Under the pieces are notes generated by a model. That model did not search any database. It worked only from the letters and a program-made list of their open reading frames with translations, and had not been told where the DNA came from. Made by a program: the position numbers and the translations under genes. This document shows positions 1 through 10,469 of a DNA stretch of 64,000 bases, one piece after another. The stretch is from assembly GCA_947396885.1 (NCBI GenBank), contig OX377201.1:10554332-10618331 (forward strand). The letters run 5' to 3'. This stretch comes from Heligmosomoides polygyrus polygyrus (lineage: Eukaryota; Nematoda; Chromadorea; Rhabditida; Heligmosomidae). How positions within the stretch are numbered: the first letter of the stretch is position 1; each line of letters begins with the position of its first letter.

Positions 1-719
1 GCGTTGCCTAGGTCTTCCTCGACCTTTTCCACGTGAGTGATCTAGTTCAGGAGGTACGCGGAGTATAAAAGTGCGCAGGGGGATTCACGAGGTTTGTTAC
101 AAATTCACCATCTAAAAGACCACAGGCTTCGACTGCCACCTAGCACAAAACTTTGGACCTCCCACAGATGAGGTAGATTTCACTTTAACGGTAACTTTAA
201 CGACTTCCTAAGCTAACCAGTTCTGATGGCTACTGATTAGTTGAAATCCACTAATTGACGGTGCCAAAGATTCAAAACGTAAAGAACTCAAATGCACAAA
301 CTTGTTTGTAAACAGTATTTTTTCAAGCGAATCTCGGCTAAACCCCAGGTCGCTTTGTCGGCATGGTGCTGATTGAATTCGTGCGACAGGCTGTAACAAT
401 GGTCGGGTGCACAATGCGTGTCGCAAATACAACCTCCCCTCCCTCTGTGGTCCTCCAAATAATATCTATGGACCCAAAAAATTCGCCACTAACATTGATC
501 TATCGTAGAGTTTACTTTTGATCTATCGTAGAGTTTACTTGCTTTCTTATCACTATTCCGGGTGAGGCATCGGACTAGAACTCGATTCCTCATACAATTT
601 TTTCACTTCCTGTTAACCCTTTTAAGACACGCGTAATTTTGACGTGACTGCGAAGTGGGACAGGGCGCATCTTTTGTATTTATTGGGGCGTATTTACTTT
701 ATTTTTTGTTTTTGTTTTT
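1..719. other. No gene recognised; small tandem duplication
   Basis: No coding region with family resemblance is visible. A TATA-like stretch (TATAAAAG) lies at about 64-71 but has no recognisable gene after it. Positions 497-542 hold a perfect head-to-tail duplication of a 22-23 bp unit beginning TTGATCTATC. A T-rich run at 696-719 leads straight into the LINE fragment that follows. Confidence 0.5.
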
Positions 720-1925
720 AGCACGATCGACCACATACACACCATTACTAAGCTCAACGAAGTGTCGCGAGAGTATAAGCTGCCGCTGTGCCTTACGTTC
801 ATCGACCTGAAGAAGGCATTCGACTCCGTCGAGACTGAAGCGGTCCTCGAAGCCCTGCTCACTCAGGGCGTTCCTACTCAGTACATCAGAGTCCTTCGAG
901 AGCTGTACAGTGGATTCACAACCAAGATCTCTCCATTCTACAACGACGTCGTCATCGACGTAATGAGAGAGGCAAGGGGATACTATATCCCCGAAGCTCT
1001 TCAGCGCCACCCTCGAAAACGTCATGCGCGAACTAGAATGAGAAGACATGGGAGTGAAGGTCGACGGCCAGCAGCTGCACCATCTTCGTTTCGCTGACGA
1101 CATCGTGCTCATAACACCGAGCATCAGCCAGGCGGAGCGAATGCTGGCCGACTTCGTGTATATGGGAATGTTGGACTGCAGCTGAGTCTTACGAAGACGA
1201 TGTTCATGAGGAACGGACAAGTTTCTGATGCCCCATTCTCGCTCAACGGAACTAACATCTCCGAATGCTCCAGCTACGTGTATCTGGGTCGCGAAGTCAA
1301 TATGGCCAACGACCTAGCGCCGGAGCTGAGCAGGAGGAAACGAGCGGCTTGGGGAGCTTTCAAGAGCGTCGAAGAAGTCGCGAAGAAGACGAAGAACGTC
1401 CGAATCCGTGCCTACCTATTCGACTCCACCGTTCTTCCTGCCCTAACATACGCCTCAGAGACCTGGGCTATACGAAAGCAGGATGAACACGCGATCAGCG
1501 TCGCGCAGCGTGGAATCGAGAGGACGATGCTCGGAGTGACCCGACTCACGCAAGTGAGAGAAGGCCTCCGGAGTTCCGAGCTTCGCCGACGTTCGAAGAT
1601 CAGAGACGCTGTCGCGTGGGCCAAGTTGTCGAAAATTAGGTGGGCCGGCCATGTAATGCGCTTCGCAGACACCCGCTGGACGAGAGCCGTTACCGACCGG
1701 ATTCCGCGGGATGTCAAGAGAACACCGGGACGCCCACCAACGCTTTGGTCGGTCTTCTTCGTGAAAGCCCTGAACGACCGATATGACGCTCTTCGTGTCC
1801 CTCGAGCGAGGAGGATCCATTGGACCACTCTGGCACGCGACAGGGACGAATGAAGACGCTCCTGGCGCCCGCTCGAGCAAGTCGATGATCAACGGGACGA
1901 CAGGTGATACAGGTGATATAGGTTT
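720..1925 (+). mobile_element. RTE-like LINE, 5'-truncated, reverse transcriptase and C-terminal domain
   Basis: This is a 5'-truncated non-LTR retrotransposon. The palm motif FIDLKKAFDSVE lies near 795-830. The catalytic FADDIVLI box (FADD at 1090-1101) follows in another frame after a frameshift and an in-frame stop, so the copy is dead. A long open stretch at 1200-1853 carries the conserved C-terminal region, with [27 protein letters not shown] and [10 protein letters not shown] and a final ARDRDE. The 3' end is a short repeat (ACAGGTGAT twice, about 1900-1919), which fits the simple tandem tails of RTE elements. The same tail is seen in a second copy near 28,840. This protein type is very common in strongylid nematode genomes (family knowledge, not checked). 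No target-site duplication was identified. Confidence 0.85.
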
Positions 1926-2210
1926 TTTAGATCTAGAAAGAACAGCTGCCAATGGAGTTTTCCATGGACCGTCATGGCCGTGGATATTGGTGGACTCAGT
2001 AATTAATATTGTGCTATTAAACGTATGCTAATTTTTCATGAACTATTTTTATGATGGTGTCCGACGACGTCGTCGGACAGTGTCATCGCCCAAAAAATTC
2101 ATGCTGTCTTCACCTGCTGTTTTTTTTTCCTGCTCGTTTATCAAGTGCCTTGAGTCTTCCTTCTTAACTTCATTAGTGTAGTTGTTTTTAGAATTTATAG
2201 TTCAGTGGCC
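1926..2210. other. Spacer with a 22-bp perfect palindrome
   Basis: No gene is visible. Positions 2058-2079 form a perfect self-complementary 22-mer with core CCGACGACGTCGTCGG. This could be a hairpin or a dimeric protein-binding site; nothing nearby says which. Confidence 0.5.
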
Positions 2211-2535
2211 TGGGCTCGTGTAGCGCAGTCGGGGGAGGTGGCGGCTGTCGCGCGCACCTGGTACAAGGTTGCTGGTTCAGATATCCCGCCCAGGCTAACC
2301 AAGCTTGCCATCCCTCCGGTGTCGGTGAATTGGTTTTAAAAATAATTTTTTTTTAATTGCTGGACCATACATGTCTGGGAAGAACAAAGCGCTAACTTGT
2401 TCATCGGCTGGCCACCGCAAGTCATTGTATGGCCAAATACGCATTCAGTTCGCCGCCACGACATTCCGTACAAGTATGTAGGATGCGTGGCGCATTCCAA
2501 AGGGGATTGGGTAACACCTTCCTTTGTTCTTTTAT
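2211..2535 (+). repeat. SINE-A copy, tRNA-derived
   Basis: This is a full-length but diverged copy. The tRNA-like head has A-box TGTAGCGCAGTCGGGG and a weakened B-box (GGTTCAGATATCC). The body then runs to a CTTT-rich tail. An A/T-rich insertion interrupts the body near 2335-2355. Confidence 0.8.
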
Positions 2536-3009
2536 TAATTCAATACCCTGGATGTTCTTTCTGTTTGTGGTTGTTCTTGCACATGTTCACGCGTACGTTA
2601 GTATGCGTCCTTGAATAATTAAAAATAAATCGGCCGACTCCGGTTTAGTATGAAGAGCAAACTAACTGTAATTGTCTTTTACCCGGTCGGAGCCATTAGG
2701 AATATTGTCGTAAATGAGACTATAGCATCCCAGAAACAGCTTACGGGTGATGTCGTTCTGAACACTTTCAAAACGTTTTTTGTCTTTATTTGGATGTTGC
2801 GGATCCTTCAGAAACACACATGGTTCGAAAAAGCAAGTTTTCCATTTTGAAATAAATGCAAAACATTTAGTGGACGGTTGTGCATCAAAACTTAGAATTA
2901 AAATAAAAATTAAATATCTGATTAAATATTTTAGAAATTTGGAAATAAACATTTTGGATACACAGATGATCAATTTCAAGCAAAAACCACGATAATCATA
3001 TAAAATAAC
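2536..3009. other. AT-rich spacer, nothing recognised
   Basis: Short open frames exist on both strands, but none shows a familiar motif or splice structure. The right end merges with the (AAAGGAT)n tail of the next minus-strand SINE. Confidence 0.4.
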
Positions 3010-3293
3010 AAAGGATAAAGGATAAAGGACGACGTTCTTCAATCTCTTTTTTTTGGGATGAGCCTCGTATTCTACTTCTACGAGATGCTGTGAAGGCGAT
3101 TTGAATGGCCATACAATGACTTGCGGAGTCCAGCCGATAAACAATTTAGCGTTTTATCCTTTCCATACAGGTCTGGTACCAATTCATCGACCCAGAAGGG
3201 ATGGAAGGCTTCGTTGGCCTGGGCTGGAAATCCGAACTTCGAGCCTGGTATCGGATGCAGGCGACAGCCCGCGCCTCCCTCGACTGCGCTATG
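3010..3293 (-). repeat. SINE-A copy, tRNA-derived
   Basis: This is a reverse-orientation copy. The (GGATAAA)n tail is at the left. The body contains the TATTCTACTTCTACG segment, and the tRNA-like head ends near 3293. Confidence 0.85.
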
Positions 3294-3357
3294 CGTATAA
3301 GATAATGCCATCGTATTATCCTACTATATATAAGCGAGAACGGTCGTTTGTCCGTGG

Positions 3358-3455
3358 GTGAGTGAGTGTGTGTATGTGTGTGTGTGTGTGTTTGTTTGCA
3401 CAGAAGCGCTGAAGGAGTGCTTTGGGGGGAAGTATGGGGAAGGGGGGGGGGGGTT
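3358..3455. repeat. GT microsatellite and G-run
   Basis: A (GT)n and (TTTG) microsatellite spans about 3360-3400. A run of ten G follows near 3445-3454. Both are simple sequence with no coding meaning. Confidence 0.85.
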
Positions 3456-3479
3456 GTAGTTGTCACCAGTTGTCAACTG

Positions 3480-3845
3480 TTGTAGTTGTCGACAGGCGTC
3501 CATGTTCAGACGACATGTCACCAATGTCGCGCAAAGGACGTTCAGGTTGAGAAGAGGTGTCACCGATGTCGCACAAGGGGTGTTCCGATTCAGACGGCGT
3601 GTCACTGATGTCGCGCAAAGCAGGTCCGGCTTGAGAAGACGTCACCGACATCGTTCATCAGGTGCCTGGATTCAAAATGGTGTCAACAATGTCGCGAAAG
3701 GCGTTCCAGGTTCAGACGACGTGTCAACGATGTCGCGCAAAGAACGTTCGGGTTGAGAACACATGTCACCGACGTTGTTCAACAGGCGTACGGGTTCAGA
3801 AGAGGTGTCACCGATGTCGCGCGAGGGTTCCGGATTCAGACGACG
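3480..3845 (+). repeat. Tandem repeat, unit about 45-50 bp
   Basis: About seven or eight degenerate units share the pieces GTTCAGACGACGTGTCACC and GATGTCGCGCAAAG. Several open frames cross the array on both strands and encode repetitive peptides. They are best read as by-products of the repeat, not as a gene. Confidence 0.8.
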
Positions 3846-4335
3846 TGTTACCAGTGAAGGTTGGACCAGTGATGGGGGACCGGTGAAGGATGGGGTTCCA
3901 GTAAGGGGGACCGGTAAAGGGTTGACCAATAAGGGAGGGACTAGTGAAGGTGGGACCAGCAATGGGGACCGGTGAGAGGGATCCAGTGAAGGGGGAACCG
4001 GTGAAGGAGGGGGGAGGGGTCCTGTGAAGATGGGATCGGTGAGGAAGGGACTAGTAATGGGGACCGCTGAATGGGAGGAAGGGGTCCAGTGAATGGGGGA
4101 CAGGAAAAGGGTTGATGAATAAAAGGGGGACCAGTGAGGGTGAGACCAGTAATGGGGATCGGTGAAGCATAGGATGACCAGCGAAGAGGGGACCAGTAAA
4201 GGGAGATCCAGTGAAGGTGGGAGCAGTAGTAGGGACCGACGAAGGGGGAGGGGACCAGTGAAGGGTGAGCCGGAAAAGGGCTGACACCAGTGATAAGGGA
4301 CCAGCTAAGGGGCGTCCAGTGAAGGTGATGGACCT
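3846..4335 (+). repeat. Purine-rich minisatellite, unit about 20-25 bp
   Basis: An irregular array of units like GACCAGTGAAGGGGGGACC. The strand is strongly G/A-rich. A reverse-complement array of the same type lies at about 10,470-11,130, so the family occurs at least twice in the window in opposite orientation. Confidence 0.8.
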
Positions 4336-5210
4336 GTTTTGCCCTATTCCGCTATACCATTCTATATAGCAGAACCAGTTTTTAATGAATGAGAGAAGGC
4401 CTAAAGAGGAGAAGAAGACGTTCGAGGTGTTCTATTCCCCGGCTTTGGGGCGAAGCCCCTAACCAGACGATTGGCGGCCGGCAGGCCGTTGAACGTCTGG
4501 CATAATGATATTTGGAAGAAATAAAATAAGTTACACTGTACTATGATATAAATAGGTTATCCTTTTTGATACGAGTGGTATACTACAGTGCACTTATTCG
4601 TGAGGAAGCGAGGGCTAGGATCAGCTAATCGACTTGAGGTGTATAAGTTCATTGTCTTTCATAGTTCTATAGAACTTTCTTTATATTATCTTATCTTATT
4701 CTTTATGTATAACATTAAAACTCTAATTATACTATATTATAATAAAACTTGCTATGCTATATGAATATAGAATTAAAGTTCTTAAAAAAACTTTGTTGAA
4801 TTAACCCTGATAATTGTACACTTCCAACAATGGTTATAACCCCTACCTCTTCACTGACGAGCCACCGGAGAGGTGTTATAACAAAAAGGTTCAGGGTTTC
4901 TCCTAGTAGGAGGGGGCATGCGGTCTTTCGCTTTTCCAACCCGTTCTTTGAACGTGTTTGAGAGCTTCAGCCACTGCCCAATGATATGATAGCACCTACG
5001 CGAAACCCAAAGAATGTGGTATCGTGTCGCTGAATGCTGAACGGAACTGTCACCTTAGCTGTACCCCCTCCCGACCAGGATTAATTCAAGGTTCGTAAGA
5101 TAGGTGGGGAAACGAACCATTTCTAAAGTAGAGAAATATTTCTGACTTCATTTTTTACACTTTTATTTTACTTTATAATTTTGGCACTCTTTTGTGCGCA
5201 ATCATTCAAA
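4336..5210. other. No gene recognised; small inverted motifs
   Basis: Positions 4460-4500 contain CCAGACG and CGTCTGG as a short stem around a GC-rich loop. About 4785-4905 resembles, in reverse, a piece at about 61,960-62,030, sharing GTGTTATAACAAAAA and a purine-rich flank. This is a low-copy dispersed repeat. The rest is AT-rich and unassigned. Confidence 0.4.
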
Positions 5211-5305
5211 GTGTGCATTCAAAATCGCCTCTACGACATCCCGTAGAGGTAAGAATGCGTGGTGTATCCCAAAAGGGAATGAATAGCGCTGTCCCTGATC
5301 CATTA
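5211..5305 (+). repeat. SINE-A fragment (3' half)
   Basis: It retains GACATCCCGTAGAGGTA, GAATGCGTGG and the start of the tail. The tRNA-like head is missing. Confidence 0.75.
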
Positions 5306-5460
5306 TTTAAGCACACTTTTACATCACGAAAACTGGTATGACTTTCTGTACCATCTATTAGAGGATTCACCAGGGCTGAATATGTCGTCGATGATTTATG
5401 CGAAGGTGATTCTGTTAGCCCCCCGGTCATTCATCCAGTTTTTGTCTCGCTTCACCACAT

Positions 5461-6725
5461 ATTAATTGAGTGCTCCATATATTCAAGTGGCGACGACCTC
5501 TTGCTTAATTGAACGTCCTCCAAACGCGTTCTTGCAGCCTAGAAAAACACACGCCTCATGGGCTTTCTGCAGCGAAACGAAGACTTGTGCATATGAGTTG
5601 GTATTACTCTTTAAACCTCTAATTTCTTCCTTAAACGTAGAGACCACCTAAGTTCATTTTTGCGCTAACCTTGCCGTAGCAACTTCGACTTGTTTGCGAG
5701 CTTCTGATGAGCTTAGAGACCCATGGGAACCGTTTACCCTTATCACTTAATTCTTTTCTTTTTCTTTAGGTAAATGCATTCATGCCAATGGAAATGTAAA
5801 GGTAAAATGAAGGGATTTACCTGAAGAAGAGAAAAAGAATTAAGTGAAAAGGGTAAACGATTCTCCTGGGTCTCTAAGCTCATCAGAATCTCACAAACAA
5901 GTCGTAGTTGCTACGGCAAGGTCAGTGCTAGAATGAACTTGGGTAAAATGAAGGCATTCACCTGAAGAAAGAGAAGTGAGTGATAAGGGTAAACGATCTT
6001 CCTGGGTCTCTAAGCTCATCAGAATCTCGCAAACATGTCGTAGTTGCTACGGCAAGGTCAGCGCTAAAATGAACTTGGGTAAAATGAATGCACTTATCTG
6101 AAGGAAGAAAGGAGAAAGTGATAAGGATGAACTGTTCCAATGGGTCCCTAAGCTCATCAGAAGCTCGCAAACAAGACGCAGCTGCTACGGCAAGGTCAGT
6201 GATAAAATGAACTTGGGTAAAATGAAGGCATTCACCTGAAGAAAGAGAAGTGAGTGATAAGGGTAAACGGTCTTCCTGGGTCTCTAAGCTCATCAGAATC
6301 TCGCAAACATGTCGTAGTTGCTACGGCAAGGTCAGCGCTAAAATGAACTTGGGTAAAATGAAGGCATTTACCTGACGAAAAAATAAGTGAGTGATAATGG
6401 TAAACGGTTCCAATGGGTCTCTAAGTTCATCAGAAGCTCGCAAACAAGGCGTACCTGCTACGGTACGGTTCTCCCTCAAACATCAAACCACCCAAGTTTT
6501 CTTTTCCGATATACGGTAAGGATATCGGAAAAGAAAGCTTGGGTGGTTTGATGTTTGAGGGAGAAATTGGAGGTGTAGAAAGCAGGACTAATTCATCAGC
6601 ACAAGACTTGCTTTTGCTGCAGAAAGCACATGAAGAATGTGTTTTTCTAGGGTGCAACAATGCAATTGGAGGACATTCAAATAAGGAAGAGGTCGTTATC
6701 GCGTGAGTATATGGAGCATTCAATT
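5461..6725. mobile_element. Foldback element with about 200-bp inverted arms and internal tandem repeats
   Basis: The left arm (5461-5660) and right arm (about 6530-6725) are inverted copies. Both carry the end motif AATTGAGTGCTCCATATA or its complement and a GCTTTCTGCAGC segment. Between them are about five direct units of roughly 135 bp (about 5,800-6,480), each with GTCTCTAAGCTCATCAGAA and TGCTACGGCAAGGTCAG. One inverted unit lies at 5,650-5,790. Positions 6471-6563 form a nearly perfect hairpin with 42-bp arms and a 9-nt loop. No transposase is present, so it would need an enzyme supplied elsewhere. Confidence 0.8.
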
Positions 6726-7145
6726 AATATTTATTTATTTATTTATTTATTTATTATTTTCACAATGTCGTGCGCACAAAAATATTACATTTAACAAGGA
6801 CACAGCACATTAGAAAACACGTGGTGAAAAAATAACAAATAAAAAACTAGCCATCATTGTTATTTTTTATGTGAGCGCAGCTCTTACACAAACAGAAGAG
6901 GTCACGTAGAGGGAAAAAAGTTCTGAAAAATAGGGGAAGGGAACGGAATAAGGATGATGGGTAACTGATGAAGAAGAGCAGTGGCCCGCCAACAGTGCAA
7001 GTCGGAGGAGATATTGGCTCCGGATACCAACTTAGTAGGTCTAATATGTGGTGTAACGAGACAAAAACGAGATGAGTGGGCCGGCGGGCTAAGAGAATCG
7101 CCTTCGAATCAATCAACAAAGGCATATTAAGCCATGGTAGATGCT
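6726..7145 (-). repeat. Retroelement 3' fragment with (TTTA)n tail
   Basis: A (TTTA)n run at 6728-6755 is followed by TCACAATGTCGTGCGCAC. The same junction (TTTATTATTTGCACAATGTC) recurs at 42,463-42,511. This fits the 3' end of a minus-strand retroelement with an AAAT tail. The clade is unknown and no reverse transcriptase motif is visible here. Confidence 0.5.
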
Positions 7146-7221
7146 TCTATTAGAGGTAGAGAAAGTCATACCACTTTTCGCGCGCTCACGATGTAAAAGT
7201 GTGCTTAAATAATGGATTAAA

Positions 7222-7496
7222 GACGGCGTTGTTCAGTCCTTTTGGGGTGCGCCACGCATTCTATTCTATGGGATGTCGCGAAGGCGATTTCAATGTATAT
7301 TTGGCCATACAATGACTAGTGTTTGCCAGCCGATGAGCACGTCAGTGCTTTTTCTTCCCAGACAAGACTGGTTCCAATTCACCGACCCGTGATGGATGGA
7401 AGGCTTGGTTGGCCTAGGCGGGAAACTCGAACCAACAACTGGTATTGGGCGCATGCGACAGCCGGCACCTCCTCCGACTGCGCCACACGCGCTTTA
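7222..7496 (-). repeat. SINE-A copy, tRNA-derived
   Basis: Diverged reverse-orientation copy. The body motif GTGCGCCACGCATTCTA and the complement of the tRNA-like head near 7,440-7,496 are visible. The tail is weak. Confidence 0.8.
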
Positions 7497-7639
7497 TATG
7501 TGCGTATAAAAGGCAAAATTGTTCGTCGTTTTTAGATTCTTCTTCCTTGTGTTCGTCCCCACAACTCCCAAAGAGCAGCTTCGCGTTTCGTTCGCAGCTA
7601 AAGATTAGCCTACTGATCCCATGACTACCGTTTACAATG

Positions 7640-8190
7640 ATCGATCAAATATAATGACTGATGGACATGTTTTACAACATGTAAACGATATCGATCCGAC
7701 CGCCGCTATTGATTGATTTCATTGAATGGGACCAAAACTGATCGTTTGCGGTGGAAACCACGTGAGTGTTTTGGCCAATGAGTGGGTTTCACCACAAATG
7801 AACCACATCGATCCGACGGCCATTATTGCTCGAGCTCTTTATTTTTGTCCTGAAGTAATCGTTTGAAGAGAAAAACCCAAGAATGTAAAGCCGTCAGAAG
7901 ACAATCGGAAGACAATGCAAACAATATCGATCGGAAAGCTGCGTTATCGATTTTTGTTCGGGCCGACCGTCTGGGGTGGAAATCGCGCGAAAATGATGGC
8001 CGATGGACGGGTTTCAAAATGTGAAAGCAATATCGGTCTGACGGTCATTGTCAATTGATTTTATCGATTTTTGATCAGCATATCGATCGTACAGCCGCCA
8101 CAACCGATCGATTTTATCAAATTTTGATCAGGACTGATCGGATCATGTGAAAATAACATGAGCATGCTGGTAATTGGGTAGTTCTAGTCA
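7640..8190. repeat. Degenerate satellite-like repeat, unit about 110-130 bp
   Basis: Four or five irregular units share ATATCGATCCGACGGCC, ATCGATTTTTGATC and a GGGTTTCA piece, near 7,685, 7,806, 7,922, 8,028 and 8,083. A scrap with the same GATCGATATCGATCG style is at about 63,900. No coding is visible. Confidence 0.6.
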
Positions 8191-8544
8191 GATATCTTTC
8201 GGAATTGTAGTTATTTGGCAAGAACTACTCATCTGAGGCGGCAACCGCACGATTAATTGGGTGGAGCTTCCCTAGTAAAACCCCTGCCAGCTGTTATGCA
8301 ATCTGCTGCGACGACAGACTTCTGGTCACATTAGAATTGAAGAGTTTTAAGCCACAACAAAACCAGGTACTAAACACATGTGTGCCGACATATGAATATG
8401 CTGTCTGTATGATTATGACATTTTTTTCATTTCCAGCAAGAGCAATGTTCGTATGTTTCTTCTAAAGTGCAGAAAAGCAGAAATGTCTCCATATGCCACA
8501 CAATGATCTCACAAGCCTCCAAACTTGCGCTAAGCTTTTGCGAT

Positions 8545-8850
8545 GGAGTTTTACAGATATAGAGCCCCGTGTGAGTACGAAACCGTAGTTAATTTTTCGG
8601 AATGCTCTTTTTGTGGTGGAAAAAGGCGTGTGAAGCGGTGAACGCGAGGTCCATCACGCCGTGCTGCCAACCACCGAGTGTGATCGGTTGGCGCAGTGGG
8701 TTGCGATGTTGCCTCTCGTGCGCATCGAATGGGTTCGGTACCCCGGTGTCGCCAAACTTTTTGCACACATCGGATCGTTATTATTGTGTGCTTCCGTGAT
8801 CACAGGAGTCAATTTATGCACGATTAATGCTTTTCGTAGAATAGTAAGTA
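8545..8850 (+). repeat. Repeat B arm (left), with tRNA-like segment
   Basis: The arm runs from AGCTTTTGCGATGGAG to GCACGATTAATGC. It contains a tRNA-like stretch with A-box TTGGCGCAGTGGG and B-box GGTTCGGTACC near 8,685-8,755. It is matched by an inverted copy at 9,375-9,730, forming one palindromic element of about 1.2 kb. Confidence 0.75.
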
Positions 8851-9374
8851 AATGTAGCCTTTTTATGCTGTTTGTGTGGATTTTGCTACGCACAACCGCG
8901 ACGTGATCTTGAAAGTAAGTAAATAGCACCGAATACCGTACAGACTGGATTCCATTCGCACGCGTTCGTTCGATTGCAAATTATAAACCAGACCTACTGA
9001 CAGTTCTGCGCTCCGATAGTTCGCCCATGTCTGGCATACGCCTGGTTGGCAGTTGGGTATGTTCATGGTCACACGGGCCGTTCTCTACGCCCACCGATTA
9101 TGCCTTCAACGAAGAAGAAGTGACGATGACTTGTCAGAGAGACGAGGATTGTTCGTCCTTAACGTTTGTAAGATGCTGCTGGTGTAATAAGCGCTTTTGT
9201 TTTGAATGTTTCATAGTTCTATATCGTCAATAGCTGATTTCCACTGTCAGCAATAGACACAGCTACATCATATGAGCAAGAAAAATTTTGGTTAGCCATC
9301 CAATAGAATAATACAATGTAAACACGATACGAACTACGAACGTAACTGAAATGAAAGCGCAAAAGAGCTATATT
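8851..9374. repeat. Core of repeat B palindrome
   Basis: The core lies between the two arms. The innermost ends are also complementary (AGTAAGTAAATGTAGC against GCTATATTTACTTACT). The part at 9,040-9,160 resembles 29,955-30,060, the core of another repeat B palindrome, so the core belongs to the element. No clear protein is coded. Confidence 0.6.
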
Positions 9375-9730
9375 TACTTACTAAAAGCATTAATCGTGTA
9401 CAACTTGACTCCTGAACCAAGCAACCACATAATAATAACGACCCTAGGTGTGCAAAAACTTTGGCTATACCGTGGACTGGAACATAAAACTACCTCGGTA
9501 CTCCCGAGGCGACATCGCTATCCACTTCGCCTAATGACCACATTCGGTGGCTGGCAGCAGGGCGTGATGAACTTCGCGCTTGCGTTTTCGTACGTCTTTT
9601 TTCGACCACAGAAGACCATTTCGAAAAAATTAACTACGGTTTTGGACTCCCCATATGGGAGCCTACAACATGTAAAAATTCCATCGCAAAAGCTCACCGC
9701 AATTTGGACGCTCTCCTTGTCAGCTATTCG
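9375..9730 (-). repeat. Repeat B arm (right), inverted
   Basis: Inverted partner of 8,545-8,850. It begins GCATTAATCGTG and ends near GCTCACCGCAATTTGG. The tRNA-like segment is more decayed here. Confidence 0.75.
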
Positions 9731-9796
9731 CTAGTCACCATGTGTATCTGTGACTGATATGTAAACGCTTCCTATGTAAAGCTGCGCTATGAAGAC

Positions 9797-10105
9797 TTGG
9801 TGTTTCTATTTACGTTTCTTGCTGTAGAGACGATTTCTACGACAACGTCATGTCGCAAAGGTGAGTCGCGAGAAAATCCTGGAGAGTACGGTGGATGGGA
9901 AGTTCCGCCCCATCCACCGTACTCTCCAGACCTCGCTATTTCTGACTACCACCTCTTCAGAGCTCTGAAGCGGCAAATTCGAGATAGAGAGTTCGATGAT
10001 CGACGTCAACTGGAAATGGTGGTTTCTGAATTCTTTTCCACACAGCTCTCGGAATTCTGGCGAAAAGGAATTGAAGGCTGCTTGAAGGATGGGACAGTAT
10101 TTTAG
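9797..10105 (+). pseudogene. mariner transposase C-terminal fragment
   Basis: The piece PPHPPYSPDLAISDYHLFRA followed by SEFFSTQLSEFWRKGIEGC matches the end of mariner transposases, including the third catalytic aspartate region (SPDL..SDYH). The stop is at about 10,103. Everything upstream of this domain is missing. Just before it, at 9,890-9,941, lies a 21-bp-arm hairpin made by an inverted duplication of the sequence encoding PPYSP. Confidence 0.8.
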
Positions 10106-10155
10106 TCTTGGATGGGGAATATATCGTGGACTTTTGTATATTGCATTATATTGTA

Positions 10156-10195
10156 CAAGTGCTCCGACACGCCTAACGGCGTGTCTCGCACTTGC
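10156..10195. repeat. Short hairpin repeat (GACACGCC-GGCGTGTC)
   Basis: Perfect inner stem at 10,166-10,173 and 10,178-10,185 with a 4-nt loop. An outer stem CAAGTGC/GCACTTG flanks it. The inner hairpin with its CTCC flank recurs at 63,831-63,856. Confidence 0.6.
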
Positions 10196-10469
10196 GCGCT
10201 TCGCACGACTTTGCAGCATCCCTGATCTATGGAAAGTAGTTTTTGTAAACCATAAAATTCGCTAGCATCTAGAACCTTGTGCGTGCTTTATCGGCATCAA
10301 GCCGTTCACCACTTCCGTGCATTCATTCAGAGACATTCTCTCCGGACCGCCCATTAACGTCATTGGTTTGTGCTGCGCAGTACTTCTGTCCCTCAGGTTG
10401 CTCCTCCGCAACTGTTCTCATGCTCAACAGCTAGCGTTTCCAGATATCGTTAACATGTCTTCCAAAGCC

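Noticed and set aside
3460..3975. Several overlapping open frames on both strands with regular peptides
   Set aside because: They come from the 48-bp tandem repeat and the purine-rich minisatellite; frame openness on both strands follows from the repeat unit.
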